A DNA stretch of 64,000 bases from Chlorops oryzae (Eukaryota; Arthropoda; Insecta; Diptera; Chloropidae): contig CM035807.1 of the NCBI GenBank assembly GCA_020466095.1, forward strand, positions 56,094,555-56,158,554, read 5' to 3'. This document shows positions 43,793 to 54,410 of the stretch, piece by piece; the stretch's first letter is position 1; each line of letters begins with the position of its first letter. Under the pieces are notes generated by a model. The model made no database searches. It was not told where the DNA came from and saw only the letters and a list, made by a program, of their open reading frames with translations. The position numbers were made by a program, and so were the translations under genes.

Positions 43793-46041
43793 ATGAACCC
43801 GCAAGATGAAATAGCAACAACATCATCGGCTATCGAAAATCCAATGAGTCATATACTCAAGCATGATGTTGCTGTTTTTGGTGTGTCTTCTGATTTGAAT
43901 GATCTTAATTTACCAACCGATCTGGATGTCTTGAGATATTATTTTTACTTAAGCGATCGTTCCAAAACAGCACAAAAAAAGTTTTCCTATAAACAATTCA
44001 CTAATCACGTAGTAGAAAGGTTGGTTGAAATTTGGGAAAAACTTGATACGAGCATAATTTCAAAGAAATATGTTGGTGTTAAATTGAATAGAATGCTTAA
44101 CAAATACCAAGCCGAATGTAAGAAGACGAATAGAGACCTTTTAAGATATAAAGATACTCTGAACCAAATTTTTTATATTGGAGCATGTAAATGCGATTTG
44201 AAGGCAGGTCATTGTCAATGCGGTTTGGTTCCAGAACGCCTCAAACAGTTTATGCACGATCAACATAATCAGAGAAGACTAACAATTGATGCATTTCTGA
44301 TGGAAAATGAAGAGCAAGCGGCACCGTCATCAATGCCAACATACGAAGATCCCGATGATACAACATACGTATCGACCACGGGTGATGAAGATGTTTTGAA
44401 TAGAAGCACATGTTCACAATACACAGAAAGATACGATTGCTTTTACTTTGCCTTGATGTGTGATAGATTTGGTGTGTCTGACAGAGTAGCGTCAGCACTG
44501 GCAACCAGTCTTTTCAAAGATTTTGACATGAAAGATCAGCATGGCGAACCTCTCATCATGGATAAATCGAAAGTTCGTAGAGAAAGAGAGAAATGCAGAC
44601 GAATTGTGCTCCGCAATAGGTTTGATGATTCCAGTTTAATGGCGTTTTCATTCGACGGCAGAAAAGATGATACTTATACGAGAGAAAAAATTGCTGACAA
44701 GTATCATAGTAGGATGGTAAAAGAACCTCACCTTGTTATTTTAAGAGAGCCGAAATCTCGATTGATTGGTTACGCAAGACTGGAAGAGGAAAGTGCTGAA
44801 TACAAAACAACAAAATTGCATGAATTTTTCAACGATAAAAACATATCTTTGGATGCATTGATTGGCATATGCACTGACGGTGAGCCAACAAACATTGGTA
44901 CACACGGTGGAATTATACGAAGATTCGAATTTCTGCTACAAAGACCATTGCATTGGTTTGTTTGCCTGCTACACTTCAACGAACTTCCGTTTCGACATTT
45001 GTTTGAGGTTTTGGATAAATCATCCACCACTGGACCAACATCGACAACCGGGAAACTAAGCAAGCAAATTGAAAATGCTGAAACTCTTCCGGTAAGTCAT
45101 TGCTGTCACTCATTTATTACAATTTTCAAACATTTTGAATGATGAAATCATATTAAATTTATTTAATTTTTATATATTTTCAGGTGGTGAGCGACTTTGG
45201 GAGAATTGCGTTGGAAAATATGCCTCCTGTTGCAGAACAGCACAAATATTCCACCGATTCGCAGTACTTATACGACATGGCACATGCAATTTCTAATGGC
45301 GTGGTTTCTGTGGATCTGGCTAACATCAAACCAGGGAGAATTGCACATTCTCGCTGGCTAACCAAGGCCGCTAGATTATTACGATTATATGTGACAATGA
45401 CAAATCCACCTAAAAATTTGAGAATTCTGGTTGAATTTATAATTAAAGTTTATGTGCCAATGTATTTTAATATCAAGTATTACAGCTCTGTCGTGTACGG
45501 TAGTGTACTATTTTTCAGGTACATTACTTGGACAAAATTTCTAGAGCCGAATTTACGCACTGTTGTCAATCGAGTAATTAAAAATAATTCATATTTTGCA
45601 CATTCGGAAAATGTCTTGCTATCAATGTTGTTTGATGATAGGAAAAATGTGCGCGACACTGCTATCAAGAAAATTTTACGATATCGAGACAATGTTGAAG
45701 ACCCATCGGAACTTAGAGAATATAAAAAACCAGATATAAACTTCAATTGCTTCGAGTACACAAATATGATCGATTTGAATAATATAAATAACGTATTTGA
45801 ACCACCATTCACGCGAATCATTCCGTATGAAACATTGAAACAATATTTAAATGAAGATGATTCACCATTTACTGATCCGAATATTCCATTACATATACAA
45901 GGAACGGAACAACACGTTCAACTGCTAGCTAGCGTTGTCAAACGAGTAATACCGGAAAATGTAGAGGCTGTTATGGAGGCAACATTGGAGAGCCGTGCGA
46001 AATTACCCAGGGTTGAAACCAAAAAAGACTTCAAACAATAA
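43793..46041 (+). CDS. Transposase of long-TIR element, two exons, intact
   Basis: Exon 1 43793-45091 (433 codons) ends CTTCCG at GTAAGT; a 92-bp intron ends TATTTTCAG; exon 2 45184-46041. Phase is preserved, giving 718 residues with no stop. The N-terminal part includes a helical region (FSYKQFTNHVVERLVEIWEK) and a Cys cluster CKCDLKAGHCQCG near residue 125-140. Candidate RNase H-like residues: Asp288 in FDGRKDD, Asp362 in ICTDGEPTN, Cys391-x2-His394 in CLLHFNELPF, and SRWL at 489-492, echoing the hAT order D, D, C..H, RW. No BED finger or usual hAT dimerisation signature is seen. Related multi-copy unnamed proteins exist in arthropods as far as I recall; the superfamily is uncertain. Confidence 0.85.
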
Positions 46042-46055
46042 TTGTGTGATATTAC

Positions 46056-46085
46056 ATTCATTCATTCATTCATCCATTCATTCAC
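46056..46085. repeat. ATTC microsatellite
   Basis: Short (ATTC)n run just after the transposase stop codon, within the 3' untranslated part. Confidence 0.8.
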
Positions 46086-46245
46086 TTCAAACAATAATTC
46101 TTTAATTTCTATCGTATGTTGTGATTACATAAATTTTTAAAGAGAAAATAAAAATCCACAAACAAAAAAAACCTTTTTTTTCCTAGAAACTTCATTTGTG
46201 CGGAAAAATAATAGCCATTTCAATTAATTTTTGTCATGTAGAGAG

Positions 46246-46581
46246 CCAAAAATGGTGCTTTTTCGATATTTTTATATGGGGCGCCCCTAAGGGGGGGTTC
46301 GGGAGGTGCACCACTGGCATGGGAGGGTCGGCCGTCGAAAGTTGGTGGGGGTCCGTCATACATTTGGACTCGATTGGAGCAACCCCTAACGCTTTAAATG
46401 GGTTAAAACACGATTTTTCTACATTTGCCCATTTGGGTACCTACCGATTAAAACGAGGAACATCAGAATTCATTTTAGAGGTATGGTTTCTTGGGCAAAG
46501 TTTCTTATTTTGACCCATAGAATCCGAAAATCATATGTGCCTTTGCGACTTTTTCCGCCCCCTACAAATCGACCCGCCCTA
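46246..46581 (-). repeat. Right terminal inverted repeat
   Basis: Inverse of 40120-40445 with an extra 12 bp near the tip. The open frame inside it also appears in the left copy and is not a gene. Confidence 0.92.
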
Positions 46582-46589
46582 ATATATAT

Positions 46590-47265
46590 ATATATCCACT
46601 AATAAAAACATAATTGAAAATTAAATTTTGCATCAATTTCTTTTTTTTATATATGTGAAACAAACTGGATGGAAGGTGATACCTTCCCTGTCACTTGAAA
46701 CAAAAATATGCCAGTTATGACGGCTTAAAGACAGGCGTGTTACTGAGCAGTGACCCACTAGGAAAAAGGTAGGATGTATTTGGGACCACTAAATGACTGA
46801 CGGACCATAACGAAGACGGACAAACGGACTGACTTAGGGAGCGTGCTAAAATATGAAATAGGAGCCACAGCACGCTCATGGTTGTGATACGCACAGTGGG
46901 TGGGACTGCTCCATGACCTCGCACAGAGACGGATAGGAGTGTATGATAAGGTAGGGTGAGTGATGAATGTGTAAAAATTTGATCGAGAGTTATGAATGTA
47001 GAGTTATACAGGGATTGTGTGAGTGCGTAATTGAACGATAGGTATTTTTATGGCTACTTCCTTTCTTTCTTTTTGTTTTTTTTTCTTTCTTTTCCTTATT
47101 TCTCCCACCCACACATTTCGATACGATTTTTCTTTGTTTAGATTGAGTAGAGGGTATGCGGAGTGGCAAGACTTCACGCCCATTACGGCGATCTAGCCGC
47201 ATATTTGCCACCGTACCGAGCCGCTACTACGCACACCTACACCATCTGTCTCAATTTACTAGATT
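46590..47265. other. Spacer, no gene seen
   Basis: Mixed-composition sequence with a TTTCTTTC-type pyrimidine tract near 47055-47100. No motif recognised. Confidence 0.5.
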
Positions 47266-47420
47266 CCACTAATAGTGGTAGTGTAGTTTTTTATTCAACT
47301 ACCAATAACTATTAGTGGTAGTAAATTCAACTACCACTAACAGCTAGTGGTAGTTGAATTTACTATTCAACTACCACTAAAACAATAAAATTAGTTGAAA
47401 ATGAGTGGTAGTGGAAAGTG
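47266..47420. repeat. Cluster of inverted CTACCACTA / TAGTGGTAG motifs
   Basis: At least eight copies of the 9-mer or close variants occur within 155 bp in both orientations, as in CCACTAATAGTGGTA and AACTACCACTAACAGCTAGT. The segments can pair in several alternative hairpins. Confidence 0.75.
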
Positions 47421-47469
47421 CCCATGTCCGAAATTTACACACTATTAAAAAAATAAGTAAGAAAGCTAA

Positions 47470-48531
47470 AGCTATTTTAAGACTGAGCAAGCCCAACTTT
47501 GAAATACTCAGCGTCCCGACATTATTAGCGCACTTTGTTACGAAAAGTCGCCATTTGTGGGCGTGGAAGTGGGCGGGCTAAAAAAAAATGTTTTCCTGCA
47601 CATGGGGCAAAACACGTCAAGTGTACCACCGGCAAAATTTTTTCTCCCCGATTTGGATGAAACTTGGTACAGTTGTTAAGATGTAAGAGTACGTTAAATG
47701 TGCAAAAAAAGAGTAAATTTTAATCACAGGTTGCCGAGATACAGGGTGTCAAAGTTTAGATTTTTGCTTCGAAGAACATATTTCGTTGAATTACAATGGG
47801 GCTAAAATCGCCTCGCTTCAAAATTTTTTCGAATGTTTCTTTAAAAAAAAATTCTGAACTTTTCGAAAACAATACTTAAAAAATTTTTCGGTAACGGTAA
47901 ATGAGGAAAGTTTGGCATTTTAGTTTTATTTCTTGATTTTCTAGGAGAGACGTCATATTTTTATTTTAATTTTTTAATTTTGAAATTTAGCTTAGTTCTT
48001 CCCCTTTAAATTGATGCATAAATCAGAATGGGCGGACCATGATTAGTGCTCCAAATACACCTTTGAAGATGCTTACCTTGCAAATTTCCCTCAATAACCA
48101 CTGAGCGAGCGAACAATGCCTATACTCGTATGTGCACATATCAAAACAGCACGCAACGATTGCGCTTGACAATGCGCTCGGCGGACGGCGTCCATTTTTT
48201 CCAGGATATGTCCCTTTTCGTAGTTTAGCAGTACACCATATATCAATGAAATGTGTTGAGTCGTTCGCAAGTTACAAGCATTTAACTGAAAATACATTTA
48301 CTTCATTTGGGGGCGTGGCAGTTGGTGGATGTCTCCCATTTTTACTTTGGATTATACTCGGATCCCGATATACTTGTGTGCCAAATTTCGACAAACAGAC
48401 GAACATGTCTAAATCGATTCAGTTTTTGATTCTGATCAAGCATTTATATATAATATATGACTATCTACGGAGCTTAGTTCTGGCTGTTCAAGATTCGGAC
48501 AAAACTAATATGTTTTGCTTACGCTGGGTAT
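47470..48531 (-). mobile_element. Second copy of TACCCAGC element (inverted)
   Basis: The ends AAATACTCAGCGTCCCGACA (about 47500) and CGCTGGGTATAAC (48522-48534) are the inverse of the element at 7172-8960. Shared blocks include TCCAGGATATGTCCCTTTT, TGTGTTGAGTCGTTCGCAAG and AACATGTCTAAATCGATTCA. Only a trace of the minisatellite remains (GGGCGTGGAAGTGGGCGGGC). An unrelated segment, about 47590-48050, lies inside and contains GAGATACAGGGTGTCAAAGT. Confidence 0.72.
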
Positions 48532-48850
48532 AACAATTGTATCAAATTTTAAATAAAAATACTTTGTTCTGAAAAAAAAATTTTTTCCTCTTTTTCAATT
48601 CAGTACACTTTCTTAATATTTCCACATCAAAATCTTTCTTATGAAATTCTTCGTTAATCTGCATTCAAAGATAAACCACAAAGTTGTCCAAATTTTTGTA
48701 AAGAACTTTGAAATGACTCAATGTAGCTTAATTTTCTTTTGAAATTTTATAATAAATTTATTTTGAAGGCTTGTAGAATTTAAACTTCAAACAAAATGTT
48801 TCTACGCGCAAAAAAGAAATCTGGTATATTTAATTGCCTTGTCTTACATA

Positions 48851-50096
48851 ACAGGTTGGCTGATAAGTCCCCGGTCTAACAAAGAAAAACACATTTTTTT
48901 TGTCAAAATTCGTTTTTATTACTCAACATAGTTCCCTTCAAGAGCGATACAACGATTATAACGACCTTCCAATTTTTTTATACCATTTTGGTAGTACTCC
49001 TTCGGTTTTGCCTCAAAATAGGCCTCAGTTTCGGCGATCAGCTCTTCATTGCAGCCAAATTTTTTCCCTGCGAGCATCCTTTTGAGGTCTGAGAACAAGA
49101 AAAAGTCGCTGGGGGCCAGATCTGGAGAATACGGTGGGTGGGGAAGCAATTCGAAGCCTAATTCATGAATTTTTGCCATCGTTCTCAATGACTTGTGGCA
49201 CGGTGCGTTGTCTTGGTGGAACAACATTTTTTTCTTCTTCATATGGGGCCGTTTTGCCGCGATTTCGACCTGCAAACGCTCCAATAACGACATATAATAG
49301 TCACTGCTGATGGTTTTTCCCTTCTCCATTACTTTGCCAGCGGACTTTTGAGTCTTTCCACGCTTTGGAGACGGTTCACCGATCGCTGTCCACTCAGCCG
49401 ACTGTCGATTGGACTCAAGAGTATAGTGATAGAGCCATGTTTCATCCATTGTCACATATCGACGCAAAAACTCGGGTGTATTGAGAGTTAACAGCTGCAA
49501 ACACCGCTCAGAATCATCAACACGTTTTTGTTTTTGGTCAAATGTGAGCTCGCGCGGCGCCCATTTTGCACAGAGCTTTTTCATATCCAAATGTTGATGA
49601 ATGATATGACCAACACGTTCCTTTGATATCTTTAAGGCCTCTGCTATCTCGATCAACTTCATTTTACGGTCATTCAAAATCATTTTGTGAATTTTTTTGA
49701 TGTTTTCGTCGGTAACCACCTCTTTCGGGCGTCCACTGCGTTCACCGTCCTCCGTGCTCATTTCACCACGCTTGAATTTTGCATACCAATCAATTATTGT
49801 TGATTTTCCTGGGGCAGAGTCCGGAAACTCATTATCAAGCTAAGTTTTTGCTTCCACTGTATTTTTTCCCTTCAGAAAACAGTATTTTATCAAAACACAA
49901 AATTCATTTTTTTCCATTTTTTTCACCATAACAAAAGTTGCTTCACAAAAGACGCTCTATCTCACAAACTAATTGACTAACAGACGTCAAATTTTGACAC
50001 GAATCATTTGAAGGTTGCCACTATATAAAACAAATATGCATTTAATACTAGCGACGCCATCTATGTGTCAGACCGGGGACTTATCAGCCAACCTGT
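48851..50096 (-). mobile_element. mariner (irritans type), copy 1
   Basis: Inverted ends ACAGGTTGGCTGATAAGTCC are flanked by TA (48849-48850 and 50097-50098). The ends closely resemble those of Himar1-type irritans mariners. 1,246 bp; the other copy (62579-63872) is 1,294 bp, the main difference being a 51-bp coding deletion. Confidence 0.93.
48919..49929 (-). pseudogene. mariner transposase, nonsense codon and 51-bp deletion
   Basis: ATG at 49929 on the minus strand. TAG at 49840-49842 replaces the Trp codon of the TWLDNEF segment. The rest, 280 codons, is open to 48919. Order: HTH region (KLIEIAEALKISKERVGHII), WVPREL-type linker (here WAPREL), catalytic Asp in MDETWLYHY, second in HQDNAPCH, third in APSDFFLF with 34 residues between the last two (DD34D). 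A 17-residue in-frame deletion follows SAGKVM (about 49326). All three Asp remain, but the early stop and deletion inactivate it. Confidence 0.9.
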
Positions 50097-50510
50097 TAAA
50101 TTGGACGCACAAGTCAAAAATTATTAGAAAACGTTTATTACAACCATGGGCGTAGCTACGGTAGGGCAGCGTGCGGCACTAGCGCCTCACCTTAAAAATA
50201 TTTTTTAAAATTTGTATCGGAGAAATAATTTATTTACATCAACGAAACAAGAAGTAGTTTTCAAAGCACTTATAACTGAAAAGCAGATCACAATATCGAG
50301 CCATAACCGCCAAATTGACGTAAGTGACATTTTTTCTGAAATTGACTTTTTCATGAAAATAGGTTCTACAGCCTGAAACTCATCACCTAGTAAAATATAA
50401 CGATGATAAACTCAATATTTACGGAGATATTGCACTATAAGTTTTATAACTTGTATGCAGTCAATGCATAATGCATTTTTTTATCAGGTTTGAATCAATA
50501 TCAGTTTAAA

Positions 50511-50924
50511 AGCATTGACAGACACATGGTGTAAGGTCTATAGACTTCACACTACAATGAAAGAGGTCCATGTTGGGGTGAAACACTACAATTTGTAGCA
50601 TTTGGCCTCGAGTTTATCTCAAAAGAATCCCGGAAAATATCGTTTTTTATTAAATAAATCCATACGATGGAATTAATTTCATGCATTTGGCATAAATAAC
50701 TTGAACTAAAACATCTGGTTTCCGATATAATAATAGATATTTTATTTAATTTTGTGCAGCGTTGTCATATCATTCTAAGAAGTCCACAATTAATCCTCCC
50801 TTTAAATTTAGTGTGAAGTCTATAGAAAGTCTATGTTGGCTAAGGTAGACTATTGAGAAATACCTATGTGTGCCACTTAGACTTCACACCATTATGGTGT
50901 AAAATACCTATGTCTGTCAATGCT
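50511..50924 (+). mobile_element. MITE, AGCATTGACAGACA ends, copy 1
   Basis: Inverted ends AGCATTGACAGACA, with a further inner inverted motif around AGACTTCACAC. Length 414 bp. A second copy lies inverted at 53560-53960. I could not find a clear target duplication. No coding sequence. Confidence 0.7.
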
Positions 50925-51172
50925 ATAAGAACATTGATATCAGAAACTTTTTTGCCGCAAGAGGTATATATCAATGTACATTGTACATTGAGTATGCATA
51001 ACGGCCAGAACCTTTATTTCTTAAATTAAAAAAACGCTTTAACCGGAGCAAATCTAGATTAAGCGCGTATTTAGTAGTAGTGAACTAGATCAAATTTCAT
51101 CTTGAAAACCAAGCGCCGCCCCCAAAATCTGACTGTGGATTAGAATCAGGGATTGACTTTTCAAATGGAAAA

Positions 51173-51662
51173 CCAAAATGAGCGCAATTCCTGAAGTGCG
51201 CGTAAATAAGACTCATGCCAAAACAAATTTAAAAAAATGCTCTGTCTGTCCTTCTCGATCGATCGTACACCGAAACGCTTACTTCAGTTTTTCCACTTGT
51301 ACCACCGTTAAAATCACCTTCAACCGCCAGTTCGTCACACATATACGCTTCTGCTACGTTGAACAGCCGCTTCCACGAAAACCGTTTCTTGTGAAATATT
51401 TCCCACGAATGGGTAGATCCCGGTTGAGCCCCCAATTAGGTTTTGGTTTCACGAACACAACTTTTCGTTTCTCAAAGTTTATTTTATTTAACAGTATTTT
51501 TCTTTAAGCATTTTCGAGATACATATTTTACATCATTGGTTTAAAATACACAAAAGTCGTGTTCGCCGTTCAACTGCAGTAGATCAACTAACTCCTCGAT
51601 AATCGGTTTTTGTCTTGTTCGATTTAGAAAATATCGATAACAAGTAAAGGTTGCCATCCCAC
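51173..51662 (-). other. Possible LTR retroelement 5' remnant
   Basis: On the minus strand TGGGGGCTCAACCGGGAT (around 51412-51434) resembles the primer-binding site of the inner Gypsy. It is preceded by sequence with an AATAAA-like signal that could be an LTR (51435-51662, starting TGTGGGATGGCAACC). The LTR end does not show CA and no partner is present. The open frames on either strand here carry no domain. Confidence 0.35.
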
Positions 51663-51810
51663 ATGTGTACCAAATATACCAATGTTCTGCGAAACGCATT
51701 GGTCCCAAAAGTATAAAAATATAGCCATATTAAAAAAAAAACGATGAAAAAATAGTAATAGCTCTTGAAAATCTGTCAAAAGTCGGGAAATAATTGTTAG
51801 TGTTTGTCTT

Positions 51811-52128
51811 ATGGCAAAATATTCGGCACAAAATAAAACTGAAAGTTTTTGTTTCTACTACAACTTAACGAATTTTTCTAGTGAAGCAGAATTTAAGTAT
51901 CAATTATGGAATAACAAAAATATGTCTAAGAGTGAACTTAAAGAAGCAGACCCCGCCGAATTGGTGGAAGAAACACAATTGCTTTACCCAAACATAAAAA
52001 AGGCTTTACTCATCTCACTCGCTCAGCCTTGCACAACGTGTACTAGCGAAAGATGTTTTATCACCTTTCGCAGAGTAAAATCTTGGTTACGTTCAACGAT
52101 GACTGAAAATCGGCTTGAAGGTCTTTGA
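51811..52128 (+). pseudogene. hAT-type C-terminal fragment (DUF4371/ZMYM1-like)
   Basis: 106 codons. The second half, YPNIKKALLISLAQPCTTCT then SERCFITFRRVKSWLRSTM and ENRLEGL, is the dimerisation end typical of insect hAT proteins related to zinc-finger MYM-type 1. The catalytic regions are absent upstream, so this is a 3' remnant. The first 45 residues show weak similarity only. Confidence 0.8.
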
Positions 52129-52410
52129 ATGATGAGTGTGTAAGAGCGTTATGGAAGCAAAAAATAAATTTGTAGAAGTTAAGTCGAAGTCTCGTCAGAA
52201 CCTTCGTAGACTAGTACTGAAATAAGGTTTCGATTTGTTAAATGTGAATACGAATTGTCGTTTAATCACAGATTTTCATTTTCAACATCCTAAATGGCAG
52301 CTCGTACTTAAATGTGCCATATCGGACACTTAAATAGATTTTATGCAGCTCTGTGTATTCCTAATGGAAACAGCTGATATAAGACGAAAAATTTTCTGTA
52401 TGAAGAGTTA

Positions 52411-52631
52411 CCCAGCAAACATTTACCCTACTTAAATATATCAAACAGTTTTCGCTTATGCTATTTTAGTTGGCATTTTGAACTACTTGATATTTTACGT
52501 TTCTTAAACACATTTGCGAAGCGCTTGAACATTTTACAGAACACAAATGCTTGGAAGGAATTAAGAAAGCTACTTGGAGACAAATTAGTAGAAAGCACCT
52601 TTGTTAAAAGTTTATGGAACTGCTTGCTGGG
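52411..52631. mobile_element. Probable MITE, CCCAGCAA ends
   Basis: CCCAGCAAACATTTACC at the left and GCTTGCTGGG at the right form short inverted ends around 221 bp without coding sequence. The inversion beyond 9 bp is poor and no duplication is clear. Confidence 0.4.
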
Positions 52632-53243
52632 TTTTTTTATTGACATTTTTCATTCATTTATTTTGCTTGTAATCAGCTGATAACGGCAGTGTTGCACTAA
52701 AAATTAAAGGTGCTGCCGTACTTCCGCGTTATTGAGTTTTGGATTTTATGAAATAGGATGAAACTTAAATCCGTAGTTAAACGCCAATGGGTGATCAAAA
52801 TTAAATGTCTTTGGTGAAATTGGCTCTTAGATACAGCTATTTTTCAATACGTACTTCATATTGGGTTTAGTTATTTGATTTGTGATATAAAAAACGTAAA
52901 AAAATTCAAATAATATCCTCAGAATAAAGGAGCTAGAAACAATTTCGAATTTAAGAAAGAATTTTTCTTTTGCATGAAACAAAAAAAAAACATTTTCAGT
53001 GAAGATATTTCCTTTCGGCTGGTCAGACTTTTTGGAAAATTATGCTTGAAAGTTGCCCAATAAATACAACAGTTTATTTGGAAAACTTTAACCGCTGGGA
53101 GCGACCCCCACATGTCATTTAAAAAGTTTCAAAAAACTACAGAAATGTATTCTCGTGGTATATATTAAAATGACGGGGTTCGCGCGAAAAAGAGAAAATT
53201 TTTTCAAATAAGGACCACCCTAATATGTAAATGTATATGCATA

Positions 53244-54410
53244 CATAATGGTACCATTTATTTTTTGCTGGAAATCAGCATATCAGAGAAAAAGTGATGT
53301 GAAAAATCAGCATTAATCAGCACTATAAAGAGATTTGAAAAATCAGCATAAATCAGTACAAAAATCCAAAAAATTTTTGAAAAACTACACCGCTTTCTGA
53401 ATTAGAAGAAAAAAAAGGTTCCCCTCATTTTTGTGCGTGTGTTGACAAAACAATTTACAAAAACCGCAATCTCGAATTTCCATATCATTCTCTTAACACC
53501 CAACAAACACAACACAACTCCATTACACTAGGATGAAAGCATTCTTTTATTTGCCTTTTAGCACTGACAGACATAGGTATTTTACACCATGATGGTGTGA
53601 AGTCTAGGATATGGCAACACTGCATAAAATTAAACGAAATATCGATTATTTTATCGGAAACCAGATGTTTAAATTTCTAATTTTAAGTTGTTTATGCGAA
53701 ATGCATGAAATTAATTCCATCGTATGGATTTATATAACAAACAAACGATATTTTCATGGATTCTTTTGAGATAAAATCGAGGCTAAATGCTACCAAACTG
53801 GTTTAATTGTTTTTGTTGTTGTTTTAATTTTAAATTATCAGCTGTTTTAACGAAGTCCACAATAGAAATCTACAATCAATTGTAGTGTGTCACCCCAACA
53901 TAGACTTCTTTCATTGTAGTGTGAAGTCTATAGACTTTACACCGTATGTCTGTCAATGCTATAACACAACATCACTTTCTTCCTCTACTACATCACTGCC
54001 GTACAAAACTTCGGTCGGTGAAGTTATCGTTGCGCCCCTCATTCCCACCTTGTTTGGAGCTACGACTGCTTTCGTACTGTACTTCGCTGTCTTCATAATT
54101 TGATCTAACAAATTTGGCTAATTTTTCAAAAAATCAAAAAACTCAATACAGTTCCATTGCATGTTGCATTTCACTTGGATAACTGCATCCAAAGTGGACA
54201 CTTTTAAGCGCGTTGATTCCACTTTCCAAATTTTTTTACCTTTGCGAAAATGCGCTCGGCGGGTGAAAAAGGTGAACGATTAGAAATCAGTACTATTCAG
54301 CACTATCGATAAAAAATAAGAGTACTGAAATCAGCACCCCTTAAAATCAGTATTGCCATCTAAAAATCAGCACTACTACTGATTAAGTAAGAGTAGTTGG
54401 TATCATTATG
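53244..54410. mobile_element. Non-autonomous element with AATCAGCA subterminal repeats
   Basis: Imperfect inverted ends: CATAATGGTACCA versus CATAATGATACCA as read from the right. The motif AATCAGCA or AATCAGTA is repeated several times just inside each end (53272-53360 and 54280-54385), a pattern known from hAT elements. A MITE (53560-53960) lies inside. No transposase was found and the target duplication is unclear. Confidence 0.55.
53560..53960 (-). mobile_element. MITE, AGCATTGACAGACA ends, copy 2
   Basis: Inverse of 50511-50924 with the same ends and internal blocks (TTTACACCATGATGGTGTGA, TTCTTTTGAGATAAA, AACATAGACTTCTTTCATTG). Divergence is moderate. Inserted in the preceding element. 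Confidence 0.7.

Larger units (their letters stand above)
40120..46581 (+). mobile_element. Long-TIR DNA transposon with intact transposase gene
   Basis: 6.46 kb. Terminal inverted repeats of 325 bp (40120-40445) and 336 bp (46246-46581) begin TAGGGCGGGTCGATTT. They are nearly identical: the only sizeable difference is 12 bp, GTAGGGGGCGGA, present in the right copy. ATATATAT flanks both sides (40112-40119 and 46582-46589), a possible 8-bp duplication that fits the hAT preference nTnnnnAn, although the context is TA-rich. The interior has one two-exon transposase gene, a hairpin repeat ahead of it and a Tc1/mariner-like insertion. Without that insertion it is about 4.3 kb. Confidence 0.88.

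Noticed and set aside
46196..46513. 105-codon ORF, also present at 40176-40493
   Set aside because: Both are inside the terminal inverted repeats of the long-TIR element and have no independent start or domain.
50140..50180. A GGGCGTAGCTACGG sequence resembling the tip of some insect DNA transposons
   Set aside because: No partner end or duplication was found nearby.
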